Shown: in pieces, positions 13,930-22,413 of the stretch
Layout of the letters: every line of letters starts with the position of its first letter
Position numbering within the stretch: position 1 is the stretch's first letter
Source: Marinoscillum furvescens DSM 4134
GTDB lineage: Bacteria > Bacteroidota > Bacteroidia > Cytophagales > Cyclobacteriaceae
Assembly (NCBI RefSeq): GCF_003386095.1
Contig: NZ_QREG01000001.1
Coordinates: forward strand, 186,001 to 250,000
Direction: 5' to 3'
Length of the DNA stretch: 64,000 bases
Position numbers and translations under genes: made by a program
Notes under the pieces: generated by a model
The model's input: only the letters and a program-made list of their open reading frames with translations
Databases searched by the model: none
What the model was told of the DNA's origin: nothing

Positions 13930-16269
13930 ATGGCAAAAAACCTGGTTATAGTAGAGTCGCCGGCAAAGGCAAAAACGATCGAAGGATATTTGGGTAAGGA
14001 CTACCAGGTGAAATCATCCTATGGGCATGTGAGAGATTTGCCCAAAGATGATTTTGCAATCGATATTGAAAACGGATTCGAACCCACCTACAAAATATCC
14101 AACGACAAAAAGGATGTAGTAAAAGAGCTAAAAAAACTCTCGAAAGAAGCAGAGACCATCTTCCTGGCATCGGATGATGACCGTGAAGGAGAGGCTATTT
14201 CGTGGCACCTGGCCCAGGCTTTGGATCTGGATGACCAAAAAACAAGACGCATTGTTTTTCGTGAAATCACCAAAAATGCCATTCAAAATGCCATCCAAAA
14301 CCCACGAGGCATCGATGAAGATCTCGTCAACGCGCAGCAAGCGCGCCGCATCCTGGATCGCCTGGTAGGTTATGAGCTTTCGCCAGTCCTTTGGAAAAAA
14401 ATCAAAACAGGACTTTCAGCAGGACGCGTCCAGTCGGTAGCTGTACGCCTGGTGGTGGAGCGTGAGCGTGAAATCGAGCAGTTCAACGCAGAATCCAGCT
14501 TCAAAATCACCGCACTTTTTAATCTGGAAAATGGCAAGGTGCTCAAAGCGGACCTGCCGAAGAAATTTAAAACCGAAGAGGAAGCTAAGACTTTCCTGGA
14601 GCAGTGTAAAGATGCTGCTTTCAATATCGAAAACCTAGAAACTAAACCTGCTAAGAAATCTCCAGCACCTCCGTTTACCACCTCCACCCTACAGCAGGAA
14701 GCTAGCCGCAAGCTGAGCTTCCCAGTAGCCATGACCATGTCTGTAGCCCAGAAGCTGTATGAGGCCGGTAAGATCTCTTATATGAGAACGGACTCTGTAA
14801 ACCTCTCTCAGGAGGCCATCGCTTCCGCGAAAGGAGAGATTGTAAAGGCATATGGAGAGGAGTTTTTCAAAGAACGCCACTTCAAGACTAAAAGTCAGGG
14901 TGCACAGGAGGCTCACGAAGCTATCCGACCCACCAACTTTTCCGTGCTGGAAGCCGGCAAAGACAGCAAAGAGCAGCGCCTCTACGAACTGATCTGGAAA
15001 CGAGCCATTGCCTCCCAAATGTCAGAGGCACAACTGGAAAAAACTACTGCCACCATTGGCATCAGTACCAACGATGAAAAGCTGGTAGCGAAAGGTGAAG
15101 TGATCAAATTTGAAGGATTCCTTAAAGTATATATCGAGTCTACCGACGAAGAAGGTGATGAAGAAGAGCAGCAAGGCATGCTACCTCCTCTGTCTGTGGG
15201 TCAGGAGCTAGACCTCAAAAGCATGCTCGCTCGCGAAGGCTTCACCAGGCACCCACCTAGATATACGGAAGCCAGCCTCGTGAAAAAACTTGAAGAAATG
15301 GGCATAGGACGTCCATCTACTTATGCACCTACAATCTCTACGGTAATCAAGCGAAACTACATCGCCAAGGAAAACCGTGACGGCCATGAGCGCCAATACC
15401 GCGAACTTCTACTCGCTAGTGGCACTGTAGATGAAAGCACCAAGACAGAAATTACGGGTGCAGAAAAAAACAAGCTGTTCCCTACCAATACCGCCATGGT
15501 AGTAAATGATTTTCTGGTGGAGCACTTTCCTAATGTGATTGATTTTTCATTCACTGCCAAGGTGGAACAGGAGTTTGATGAGATCGCCAGTGGCAAGATC
15601 CAGTGGCGAGATATGATCAAGCTGTTTTATGGAGGCTTTCATAGTAAAATCGAAAACACGGAGCAACTCAAACGCTCTGAGGTAAATGCGGGTCGTGAAT
15701 TGGGAGAAGATCCCAAGACCGGCAAAAAGATCATCGCAAAACTGGGACGCTACGGCGCCTATGTACAGCTCGGAGAGATCGATGAAGAAAACGAGGAAGC
15801 AGAAAAGCCAAAATTTGCCAGTCTGCGTCATGGTCAACTCATCGAGACCATCACACTGGAAGAAGCACTAGAGCTCTTCAAACTCCCAAGAGAAGTGGGT
15901 GAGTTTGAAGGTGAAGTCATGACCGCCGCAGTAGGCAGATACGGTCCATACATCCGTCATCAGGGTAAATTCGTATCGCTGAAACCAGAGCAAGATCCGC
16001 TTACGATCACCGAGGAAGAAGCCATAGAGCTCATCCAGCAAAAGCGTGAAGAAGATGCTAACAAGTACATCAAGACTTTTGATGAGGATGAAAATGTCTT
16101 CGTACTAAACGGGCGCTATGGTCCATATATCAAGTTTGGTAAGAAAAATGTAAAAATCCCGAAAGACAAAAAGCCGGAAGAGCTGACTTTTGAGGAATGT
16201 AAGGAGCTAGCTGAAAAAACTCCAGAGAAAAAGGGCCGTGGCGGCGGTCGTCGCAAAGCCAAAAAATAA
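13930..16269 (+). CDS. topA: DNA topoisomerase I
   Basis: 779 residues. It relaxes negatively supercoiled DNA by a transient single-strand break. The Toprim domain starts at once (LVIVESPAKAKTIEGYL; acidic triad in LASDDDREGEAI). The catalytic Tyr284 lies in ISYMRTDS, followed by EAHEAIRPT and GIGRPSTYAPTI. The C-terminal part has three repeats of GRYG(A/P)Y(V/I) (GRYGAYVQLG, GRYGPYIRHQ, GRYGPYIKFG), a zinc-free C-terminal form common in Bacteroidota, and ends in a basic tail (GRGGGRRKAKK). All key residues are present. It stands alone with its own terminator. Confidence 0.97.
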   Translation: MAKNLVIVESPAKAKTIEGYLGKDYQVKSSYGHVRDLPKDDFAIDIENGFEPTYKISNDKKDVVKELKKLSKEAETIFLASDDDREGEAISWHLAQALDLDDQKTRRIVFREITKNAIQNAIQNPRGIDEDLVNAQQARRILDRLVGYELSPVLWKKIKTGLSAGRVQSVAVRLVVEREREIEQFNAESSFKITALFNLENGKVLKADLPKKFKTEEEAKTFLEQCKDAAFNIENLETKPAKKSPAPPFTTSTLQQEASRKLSFPVAMTMSVAQKLYEAGKISYMRTDSVNLSQEAIASAKGEIVKAYGEEFFKERHFKTKSQGAQEAHEAIRPTNFSVLEAGKDSKEQRLYELIWKRAIASQMSEAQLEKTTATIGISTNDEKLVAKGEVIKFEGFLKVYIESTDEEGDEEEQQGMLPPLSVGQELDLKSMLAREGFTRHPPRYTEASLVKKLEEMGIGRPSTYAPTISTVIKRNYIAKENRDGHERQYRELLLASGTVDESTKTEITGAEKNKLFPTNTAMVVNDFLVEHFPNVIDFSFTAKVEQEFDEIASGKIQWRDMIKLFYGGFHSKIENTEQLKRSEVNAGRELGEDPKTGKKIIAKLGRYGAYVQLGEIDEENEEAEKPKFASLRHGQLIETITLEEALELFKLPREVGEFEGEVMTAAVGRYGPYIRHQGKFVSLKPEQDPLTITEEEAIELIQQKREEDANKYIKTFDEDENVFVLNGRYGPYIKFGKKNVKIPKDKKPEELTFEECKELAEKTPEKKGRGGGRRKAKK

Positions 16270-16280
16270 AGCATTAAAAA

Positions 16281-16307
16281 AAGCTGTCTTTCGAGGCAGC
16301 TTTTTTT
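16281..16307 (+). terminator. Rho-independent terminator of topA
   Basis: AAGCTGTC/GAGGCAGCTT stem with a TTTC loop followed by seven T residues, 11 bp after the topA stop. Confidence 0.85.
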
Positions 16308-16396
16308 GTGTAGTTTAATTTCCAGACAACTAAGAGCTATCGGCTTTCTAATACTTCCCTGCAGTAGATAGCGCTCACGGATAGCGCACCAGAAGC

Positions 16397-16540
16397 CTAC
16401 TTGACATCCTGGCTAGTACCCGCTCGATACCCTTCCTTAAAGGACTCCACATGATCATTCCAGTTCCAGGCAAACTCAATGACAAGCAGGGTGAGAAAAC
16501 CAAGGACAAAGCATTTTACATCTCTTTTTGTGATTTTCAT
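16397..16540 (-). CDS. Small hypothetical single-span membrane protein
   Basis: 47 residues from ATG 16540 to TAG 16397-16399. It has a basic start MKITKRDVKCF, one hydrophobic segment (about 10-26, VLGFLTLLVIEFAWNW) and a polar end (NDHVESFKEGYRAG). The arrangement, a membrane anchor with an aromatic boundary and a short F.eGy tail, is like other very short proteins annotated as hypothetical in Bacteroidota. It is convergent with topA. No ribosome-binding site beyond an A/T-rich leader is seen. Function unknown. Confidence 0.5.
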   Translation of the reverse strand: MKITKRDVKCFVLGFLTLLVIEFAWNWNDHVESFKEGYRAGTSQDVK

Positions 16541-16661
16541 TTCGTATTTGGTTAGGTGATAATAATAGTAAGATTCTTCCTTTGAACCCTATTCACCTAC
16601 AATATAAACAGTGAAATTAATTACCACAACCTCTTTCCGCTATTTGCCGGACAGCATCTCG
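16541..16661. other. Intergenic stretch before the 21-bp array
   Basis: AT-rich upstream region of the small minus-strand gene followed by sequence that shades into the repeat array. TTACCACAACCTCT near 16621 resembles the repeat core but is out of phase. Nothing else is seen. Confidence 0.4.
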
Positions 16662-16892
16662 CCATAAAATACAACAAACACTCAAGAGATTGCAAGACAT
16701 GCTACAGTGTTTGCAATGACCTCTATACTGCCTGCAATGGCCAAGGGTCAAGCTGCACAGCCTACTCACAAGATTGCGAAGGTTTCTCGCTTAATTACAA
16801 CAGCCTCTCACAAGACTGCAAGACCTTCTCCTATATCTGCAAAGAATTCATCACCGAGTGCAAAGCCCTCCTTCGGGACTACAAATGGACCC
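16662..16892. repeat. Eleven tandem degenerate 21-bp repeats
   Basis: Eleven consecutive units of exactly 21 bp (starts 16662, 16683, 16704 and so on to 16872). Each has a core near TGCAAnnCCTCT at the same place in the unit, for example CACAAGACTGCAAGACCTTC and ACAGTGTTTGCAATGACCTC. Phase is kept without a single indel. Read on the plus strand in one frame the array gives a heptad pattern, Cys or Tyr then Lys/Asn/Glu/Thr every seven residues (DCKTFSYI, CKEFITE, CKALLRD, YKW). That frame has no ATG, GTG or TTG start between its upstream stop near 16572 and the array. It is located between topA and dnaN. Function unknown. Confidence 0.75.
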
Positions 16893-16904
16893 GTCCTAAA
16901 ATTA

Positions 16905-16938
16905 AAAAAGCCCCGAATCTTTCGAATCGGGGCTTTTT
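16905..16938 (-). terminator. Terminator of dnaN operon (symmetric)
   Basis: AAAAAGCCCCGA/TCGGGGCTTTTT perfect 12-bp stem with a 10-base loop, 27 bp past the dnaN stop. Flanking A and T runs make it able to work in both directions. Confidence 0.85.
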
Positions 16939-16964
16939 AGTATGTCTTGAGATCAAATGATTTG

Positions 16965-18089
16965 CTATACGTGGTTGTTGAGCATTACTGGCATTACGAG
17001 CAACAAGATATCCTCATTATCGTCCTGATCGCTAGGCAAGATGATTCCTGCACGATTTGGAGCGTTGAGCTTAAGGGTGATTTCTTCCACATCGAGGTTT
17101 CCGAGCATCTCTATGAGAAACTTCGCATTGAAACCGATTTCGATATCTTCACCATCGTGCTCGCAAGATAGGCGCTCGTTTGCTTCGTTGGAGAAATCAA
17201 GGTCTTCCGCAGAGATCATCAGCTCACTACCGGTGATTTTGAGTCTTACCTGATGCGTGGTTTTGTTTGCGTAGATCGCAATACGCTTCAGTGAGCTCAG
17301 CAATGATGCACGGTTGATGTTCATCGTGTTTTCGTTATCCGAAGGGATCACATTGTCGTAATCCGGGAAACGCTCATCGATGAGGCGGCAGATCATTTTC
17401 ACGTTGTTGAAGTTAAAGAATGCATTGGATGCATTAAACTCCAGGTTTACGTTGGTATTTTCTGAAGGCAAGGTAGCCTTGAGTAGTGTAAGTGCTTTGC
17501 GCGGCACAATCATGCTGTGCGCCATGTCCGCAGCTATATCCACACGTCTGTAGCGGATGAGTCGGTGACTATCCGTAGCCACAAAAGTGGTATTGGTTTC
17601 ATCCAGCTTGATGTACACCCCAGTCATGGCTGGTCTCAGCTCATCATTACTGGTAGCGTAGATGGTATTGTTAATAGCCTGCGCCAGCACTCCCGAAGAC
17701 ATGTTTACCGAGTACCCGTCAGACACGGTGGGCACCTTAGGGAAGTCTGTGGCATTTTCTCCTGATAGCTTGTAGCGACCATTATCAGAGTTGATTTCTA
17801 TGCTGTATGTATCACCATCTATAGAAAAGGTCACCGGCTGCTCAGGAAGGTTTCGAAGGGTTTCCAACAAGATTTTTGCTGGCATGGCTATGCTGCCATC
17901 TTCTTTTGCTTCTACCTCCAGCTCTGTAATCATGCTGGTCTGCAGGTCTGAGGCCGTGATGGTAAGCGTACCATCGCTGATTTCAAACAAGAAGTTCTCC
18001 AGAATAGGCACCACAGGATTTGTGGTAATCACTCCGTTGATTGCCGATAGTTGCTTTAACAGATAGGAAGATGATACAATGAATTTCAT
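16965..18089 (-). CDS. dnaN: DNA polymerase III beta subunit (sliding clamp)
   Basis: 374 residues, the normal length. It begins MKFIVSSSYLLKQLSAINGV and has the three-domain clamp layout: ITASDLQTSMITELEV in domain 1, DELRPAMTGVYIKL in domain 2, and LMISAEDLDFSNEA near the domain 3 start. The C-terminal end LLLVMPVMLNNHV matches the usual ...M.PM.. close. It forms a ring dimer that tethers the replicase to DNA. In this window it is the last gene of a minus-strand run after gldG and a DUF4340 gene, 119 bp from the latter, so it may also have its own promoter. Confidence 0.97.
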   Translation of the reverse strand: MKFIVSSSYLLKQLSAINGVITTNPVVPILENFLFEISDGTLTITASDLQTSMITELEVEAKEDGSIAMPAKILLETLRNLPEQPVTFSIDGDTYSIEINSDNGRYKLSGENATDFPKVPTVSDGYSVNMSSGVLAQAINNTIYATSNDELRPAMTGVYIKLDETNTTFVATDSHRLIRYRRVDIAADMAHSMIVPRKALTLLKATLPSENTNVNLEFNASNAFFNFNNVKMICRLIDERFPDYDNVIPSDNENTMNINRASLLSSLKRIAIYANKTTHQVRLKITGSELMISAEDLDFSNEANERLSCEHDGEDIEIGFNAKFLIEMLGNLDVEEITLKLNAPNRAGIILPSDQDDNEDILLLVMPVMLNNHV

Positions 18090-18208
18090 TCTAAGTTTCG
18101 TTTTTTCTTTAGCGGTCTCGAGTACGAATTGACCGGAGAGTCCATAGCCAGTTTCAATTGGGCGTCAAATTTAAGCACAAAATTCGAGATTTAAAGCCCA
18201 AATTGGCA

Positions 18209-19099
18209 TCACTCTGAAAATGAAAAATCTTCGGGTTTTTGAAGTACTTTGGCCACCTTTTTCCGGTCTATGAGTATCAGTCCTTCATCATAGGTTTTTA
18301 CCAGCTGGTAGCGATCTCCGGGCAGTGCCGGATAGATATCTAAAATAACCGGGAGCTCCTCACTGAGAGTTTCCACACTGAGGGTGGCTAGCGGTGGCTG
18401 GCGCGAAAGGCTGTCGTATGCTGGCATGCTACTCACCCATTCATTCCCCTGAAAAAACTGAAACTGATTGAGATAGTCCACTACGGCATTGGAATCTATA
18501 GGTGCGATCCCATCCACCTGGAAAAAGTCTTTGTCAAACACAATTTTAAGGTCTTTTGCGGCAGCATAGTCCAGCTCTAGCTGCTGGATGGTGCGCCAGC
18601 TGGCGTTGAGTAGCAGTCTGTCTCGCCACTGATTGGCGGTGAGCTCAAACAGGCCTCCAAGGTATTCATTGTAGCCCGGGATATGCACCTCATAGGCTTC
18701 CTCCTCACCTTGCAGTGAAAAGTAGGTCTTGGTTTTGGTGGCATTGCCCCACACCTGGAAGGTCATGGGCTGTGAACCCGATAGTGCTACAGTCTGTGGC
18801 TCCTGCACTGGTACGTCTACGGGCTTTTTCACTCGCACCCGCTGAAAAATCGTCAGCAAAAGCTTATTTAACCCGGGATCCATAGGGTACTTTTCGTTTA
18901 CCGTCCATTGCCCATTTGCTGATGATAGCTCCAGAGACTCCCCTATCACCACACGTGCTATGCCGGCTGTATCAGCTACAGTAAATTTAGTTTCGTCGAA
19001 AGACACTCCAGACGTACGCCCTCCCAGCAATGCAAACAACACATTGACCACCAGCAGTACCACGAAAACCACGAATAATGTGCGATTCTTTCCTGTCAT
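18209..19099 (-). CDS. DUF4340-like membrane-anchored protein
   Basis: 296 residues with an N-terminal membrane anchor (about 7-25, TLFVVFVVLLVVNVLFALL) and a periplasmic region made of beta-rich repeats. Among them are FTVADTAGIARVVIGESLELS with NGQWTVNEKYPMDP, and WRDRLLLNASWRTIQQLELDY. This is the pattern of DUF4340 proteins, which are commonly encoded next to ABC-2 type GldF/GldG-like systems. It begins 1 bp after the gldG stop and is surely cotranscribed. Its role is not known; it may support the Gld ABC complex in the periplasm. Confidence 0.75.
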   Translation of the reverse strand: MTGKNRTLFVVFVVLLVVNVLFALLGGRTSGVSFDETKFTVADTAGIARVVIGESLELSSANGQWTVNEKYPMDPGLNKLLLTIFQRVRVKKPVDVPVQEPQTVALSGSQPMTFQVWGNATKTKTYFSLQGEEEAYEVHIPGYNEYLGGLFELTANQWRDRLLLNASWRTIQQLELDYAAAKDLKIVFDKDFFQVDGIAPIDSNAVVDYLNQFQFFQGNEWVSSMPAYDSLSRQPPLATLSVETLSEELPVILDIYPALPGDRYQLVKTYDEGLILIDRKKVAKVLQKPEDFSFSE

Positions 19100-19100
19100 A

Positions 19101-20792
19101 TCAATAGGTATTTCGGCGTTTACGAATGGTCATTTTTACAATCCCAAAAAGTACGAGTAAAATCACCGGCAAGGCCACATTGACCAGCTGCCACTTGAGC
19201 CGCTCTTGCTTTACTTTCACTTTGTCTAGCGGACGAATCTTCACCTCCTTGGCGCGTGTCTGTACCAAACCATCTTCATCGAGGAGGTAATCCACCAGGT
19301 TCATCACCAGGTCTTCATTGGCATACGTCTTTTGCGAGTACGGATCCAGTCCCATCTGGAGAGGCTTGCCATCTTCCAGGCTTAGTTCATTGCGGATGAG
19401 GTCTCCATCAGCGATGACCACCAACTTGTTGGGCGCACTCTCGGGCACGATTTCATTGCGCGAAAAACCAGCCGGAGGAAAACGGTTTTTGTACATGGAA
19501 GTAAACGTACCCTCCAAAAGATACCCTAGAGCTTGTGGGCCTTTCTGGAATTTTTCGGGAAGCAGCTCACTTTGCAAGTCATTAAACGCCACCGTGATAG
19601 GTGCTCCCAGCACTTTGGTATTATTTGACGACAGCAACAAAGGAGTTTTCTCTACACCTACCGCCTTTACGGTGTCTATGCTGGACACAAAGCGTGTCAT
19701 CACAGCGTCCAGGTTGCGCACTACCGGGTGTTTGCCATAGTTGGTAATCACCGGAAAGTACGGCCAGGGCAGCATGCGAATCTGAGGCTGGTCGCCAATA
19801 TTGCCTGCCACCACCGGAAAATCTCCGCAGTTGAGGTCTACCACATAGTTTTGGTTGATGCGCACGCCATAGCGAAAAAGCAGGTCATTGAGATTGGTTT
19901 CGTAGGGAATGGCTACTGTACCTTCACCAGAAGCACTGTCCATGTTTACCCGAAGGGCATCCAAAAAGAAAGCCACCCGTCCTCCAGCCATTACATACTG
20001 GTCCAGGAGGTATTTTTCCCTTTCGGAAAAAGGTTTTGTGGGCTTAGTGATGAGCAGCAAATCATAGCCAGTGATGGGCGTCTTCCGCTCTGGCAGGTTG
20101 ATTCTAAACAAGTCGTATTTGCTCAGAATCAGATTGGTAAGCCCCGCCAACTGTGTGGTATCTGGTTCACCGTGCCCCAGCACGAGACCCACTCGTTTGC
20201 GCGTAGGGTTTGCCAGCTGCTGCAGTGCATTGGCAAAGGCATATTCGAGCCCTTCTATGGACTGGTTGATAATGGCCTCTGGCCCACTGGCGCGGTTGCC
20301 TTTTAGCAGGTTAACGGCGAGCTCTCGCCCTCCCATAGAAATCACCGCCCCGGGAAAAATGAGTTTTTGGGTGTTTTTTCCATCCTGACTGTAGTTGAGA
20401 TTAGTAGGCTGCAACCCCTGCTGTATAAGCCCTTGAAAGTACTGATTGCGCGCCCTACTGCTACTGGCCTGTGCCGGGTCTACCAGCTTTACATCCAATG
20501 TGCCAGGCGTGTAGATGGCAAACTCCTCCAAAAGTTCGCGAATGGCTTTTTGAAACCGTAAAAAATTACCTGGCAGCTCACCTGCCAGGTATACTTCTAC
20601 CACTACGTCCTGATCCAGCCGCTGCAGTAATTTTTTGGTAGGCTCCGAAATGCTGTAGCGCTTTTCTTCGGTCATGTCTATCCGAAAAGGATAACGCTGT
20701 GCTATCTGAAAAAGAAGCACCACCGAAAGGAGACCTATCCCCAGCCTGAGTAAAAGTCCTGTTTTATATCCTGAGCTTTTCATTTTCGCCAT
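19101..20792 (-). CDS. gldG: Gliding-motility ABC component GldG
   Basis: 563 residues. N-terminal membrane segment (about 13-30), large periplasmic region with the GldG/IntG-type ABC_transp_aux fold (RYSISEPTKKLLQRLDQDVV early, VGLVLGHGEPD in the middle, VVIADGDLIRNE late), and a C-terminal membrane segment (about 540-557) with a basic tail (MTIRKRRNTY). In Flavobacterium johnsoniae GldA, GldF and GldG form an ABC transporter needed for gliding in that species. It overlaps gldF by 13 bp. The start with the short upstream residues MAKMKSSGYKTG is plausible. Confidence 0.9.
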   Translation of the reverse strand: MAKMKSSGYKTGLLLRLGIGLLSVVLLFQIAQRYPFRIDMTEEKRYSISEPTKKLLQRLDQDVVVEVYLAGELPGNFLRFQKAIRELLEEFAIYTPGTLDVKLVDPAQASSSRARNQYFQGLIQQGLQPTNLNYSQDGKNTQKLIFPGAVISMGGRELAVNLLKGNRASGPEAIINQSIEGLEYAFANALQQLANPTRKRVGLVLGHGEPDTTQLAGLTNLILSKYDLFRINLPERKTPITGYDLLLITKPTKPFSEREKYLLDQYVMAGGRVAFFLDALRVNMDSASGEGTVAIPYETNLNDLLFRYGVRINQNYVVDLNCGDFPVVAGNIGDQPQIRMLPWPYFPVITNYGKHPVVRNLDAVMTRFVSSIDTVKAVGVEKTPLLLSSNNTKVLGAPITVAFNDLQSELLPEKFQKGPQALGYLLEGTFTSMYKNRFPPAGFSRNEIVPESAPNKLVVIADGDLIRNELSLEDGKPLQMGLDPYSQKTYANEDLVMNLVDYLLDEDGLVQTRAKEVKIRPLDKVKVKQERLKWQLVNVALPVILLVLFGIVKMTIRKRRNTY

Positions 20793-21505
20793 CCAAGTAT
20801 TACCTGTGTGAGCATCAGTATGCCTGCAATGAGGCCTATGAAGTATACGACATCTACAAAATCCAACAGTCCGCGGCTGATCGACGTGTAGTGAGCCATT
20901 ATGCCAATTTCGGAAACAACATACGACCAGTCAGCCCAAATATTGATGGCTGCCAGTGCATCAAACCCTGCGTAGAAGAAAAAACAGAGAAAAGCTGCCA
21001 AAATGAACGAAACGATCTGATTGCCTGTGAGTACTGAGGCTAGAATACCGATAGCGGTAAACACACCACCTAGCAGTACCAGCCCGATGTAGGAGCCGAT
21101 GATACCCGGCGTATCCAGATTGCCCACAGGGTTGCCCAGATAGTGGAGGCTATAGTAATACACCAGCGTGGGCAGCACTGAAAATAGCACTAAAAAGAAT
21201 CCAGCCAGAAATTTACCAACAATGATTTCAGCATCTCTAAAAGGCAGTGTTTGCAAAAGCTCAATGGTGCCGGTACGGCGCTCTTCGGCGAAAGACTTCA
21301 TGGTAATGGCCGGTATCAAAAACATAAAGACATACGGCCCCAGGCTAAACAATGGCTCCAAAGTGGCATAACCATAGTCCAACACATTGGTATCTGGAAA
21401 CACCCACATGAGCAGGCCGATACCAATCAAAAACACACCGATCACCACGTAGGCGATAAGTGAGTTGAGAAAGTCATTGATCTCTTTGAAGAAAATACTG
21501 ATCAT
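20780..21505 (-). CDS. gldF: Gliding-motility ABC permease GldF
   Basis: 241 residues, six predicted membrane segments. It begins MISIFFKEINDFLNSLIAYV and contains MKSFAEERRTGTIELLQTLP, the cytoplasmic loop typical of ABC-2 permeases that contacts the ATPase. It pairs with GldA (ATPase) and GldG. The start codon overlaps the gldA stop by 4 bp and its end overlaps gldG, so the genes are translationally coupled. Confidence 0.92.
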   Translation of the reverse strand: MISIFFKEINDFLNSLIAYVVIGVFLIGIGLLMWVFPDTNVLDYGYATLEPLFSLGPYVFMFLIPAITMKSFAEERRTGTIELLQTLPFRDAEIIVGKFLAGFFLVLFSVLPTLVYYYSLHYLGNPVGNLDTPGIIGSYIGLVLLGGVFTAIGILASVLTGNQIVSFILAAFLCFFFYAGFDALAAINIWADWSYVVSEIGIMAHYTSISRGLLDFVDVVYFIGLIAGILMLTQVILGWRK

Positions 21506-22407
21506 GCTTCCGACTTTTGAGTTAGGCGATGAAAAATTTCTTCCAGTGAATTTTGTGCCCGGGTGAGGCTCACCAGCGGGAGGTCTTGCTCAGAGGTAAT
21601 CCTGAGAAGCTCTGCACGCAAGTCTGGCCGCTCGGAGTTTATGAGGTACGATCGCTCCCCGATGGCTTGAGGTTCAAATCCCGCTTCTTCAAATACTTTT
21701 TGGTCCACCTCCTGCTCAAACTCCAGTATGATCCCGGTGGTGTCGTTGAGCCCTTCTTTTAAAACAGTAAGTTTATCATCAGCCACCAGATTTCCCCGAT
21801 CGATGATCACCACATGATCACAGATGGCTTCTACCTCCTGCATGATGTGAGTAGAGAGGATCACCGTCTTGTCCACAGCAATGTCTTTGATTACCTGACG
21901 GATTTCAAGTATTTGGTTGGGATCCAGGCCCGAGGTGGGCTCATCCAAAATCAACACTTTCGGGTCGTGGATGAGGGCTTTGGCCAACCCCACACGCTGA
22001 CGATACCCTTTAGAAAGCGTACTCAGCTTTTTGCTGCGCTCACGCGTGAGGCCTACCAACTCAATCATTTCATCCACTTTACGCCCTGGCTGCTTTAGTC
22101 CATACGCAGACGCTACGAAACGCAAAAACTCTCGCACGTACATGTCCAGGTAGAGCGGATTGTGCTCCGGCAGGTAACCCGTGATGCGTTTGGCCTGTAG
22201 AGGCTCCGCTTCCACATCTATGCCCTCCAGCACCACACGCCCTGCAGTAGGGCGTATGTAGCCTGTAGCCATTTTCATGGTGGTGGACTTGCCGGCACCA
22301 TTTGGCCCCAAAAAGCCAGTGATTTGGCCTTTTTGAGCTTCAAATGAAATTTCATTTACGGCATATTGCCTTCCAAATATTTTCGTCAGCTGCTGGATAG
22401 ATACCAT
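21502..22407 (-). CDS. gldA: Gliding-motility ABC ATPase GldA
   Basis: 301 residues. Walker A GPNGAGKST, Q-loop region GYLPEHNPLY, signature LSKGYRQR, Walker B VLILDEPTSGLDP and H-loop LSTHIMQEVE are all visible. The C-terminal domain (220-300) has the extension usual in GldA (LRITSEQDLPLVSLTRAQNS). It powers the GldF/GldG membrane components. In F. johnsoniae gldA is not next to gldFG; here all three are contiguous. It follows the SDR gene by 6 bp. Confidence 0.93.
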   Translation of the reverse strand: MVSIQQLTKIFGRQYAVNEISFEAQKGQITGFLGPNGAGKSTTMKMATGYIRPTAGRVVLEGIDVEAEPLQAKRITGYLPEHNPLYLDMYVREFLRFVASAYGLKQPGRKVDEMIELVGLTRERSKKLSTLSKGYRQRVGLAKALIHDPKVLILDEPTSGLDPNQILEIRQVIKDIAVDKTVILSTHIMQEVEAICDHVVIIDRGNLVADDKLTVLKEGLNDTTGIILEFEQEVDQKVFEEAGFEPQAIGERSYLINSERPDLRAELLRITSEQDLPLVSLTRAQNSLEEIFHRLTQKSEA

Positions 22408-22413
22408 GTGTGC

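Noticed and set aside
16662-16892. CRISPR array
   Set aside because: The units are contiguous, degenerate and only 21 bp; there are no constant repeats with unique spacers and no cas genes.
16707-16940. Plus-strand reading frame of 77 codons over the 21-bp array
   Set aside because: It is Thr/Ser/Ala-rich repeat translation that starts inside the array and runs through a terminator hairpin; no family character.
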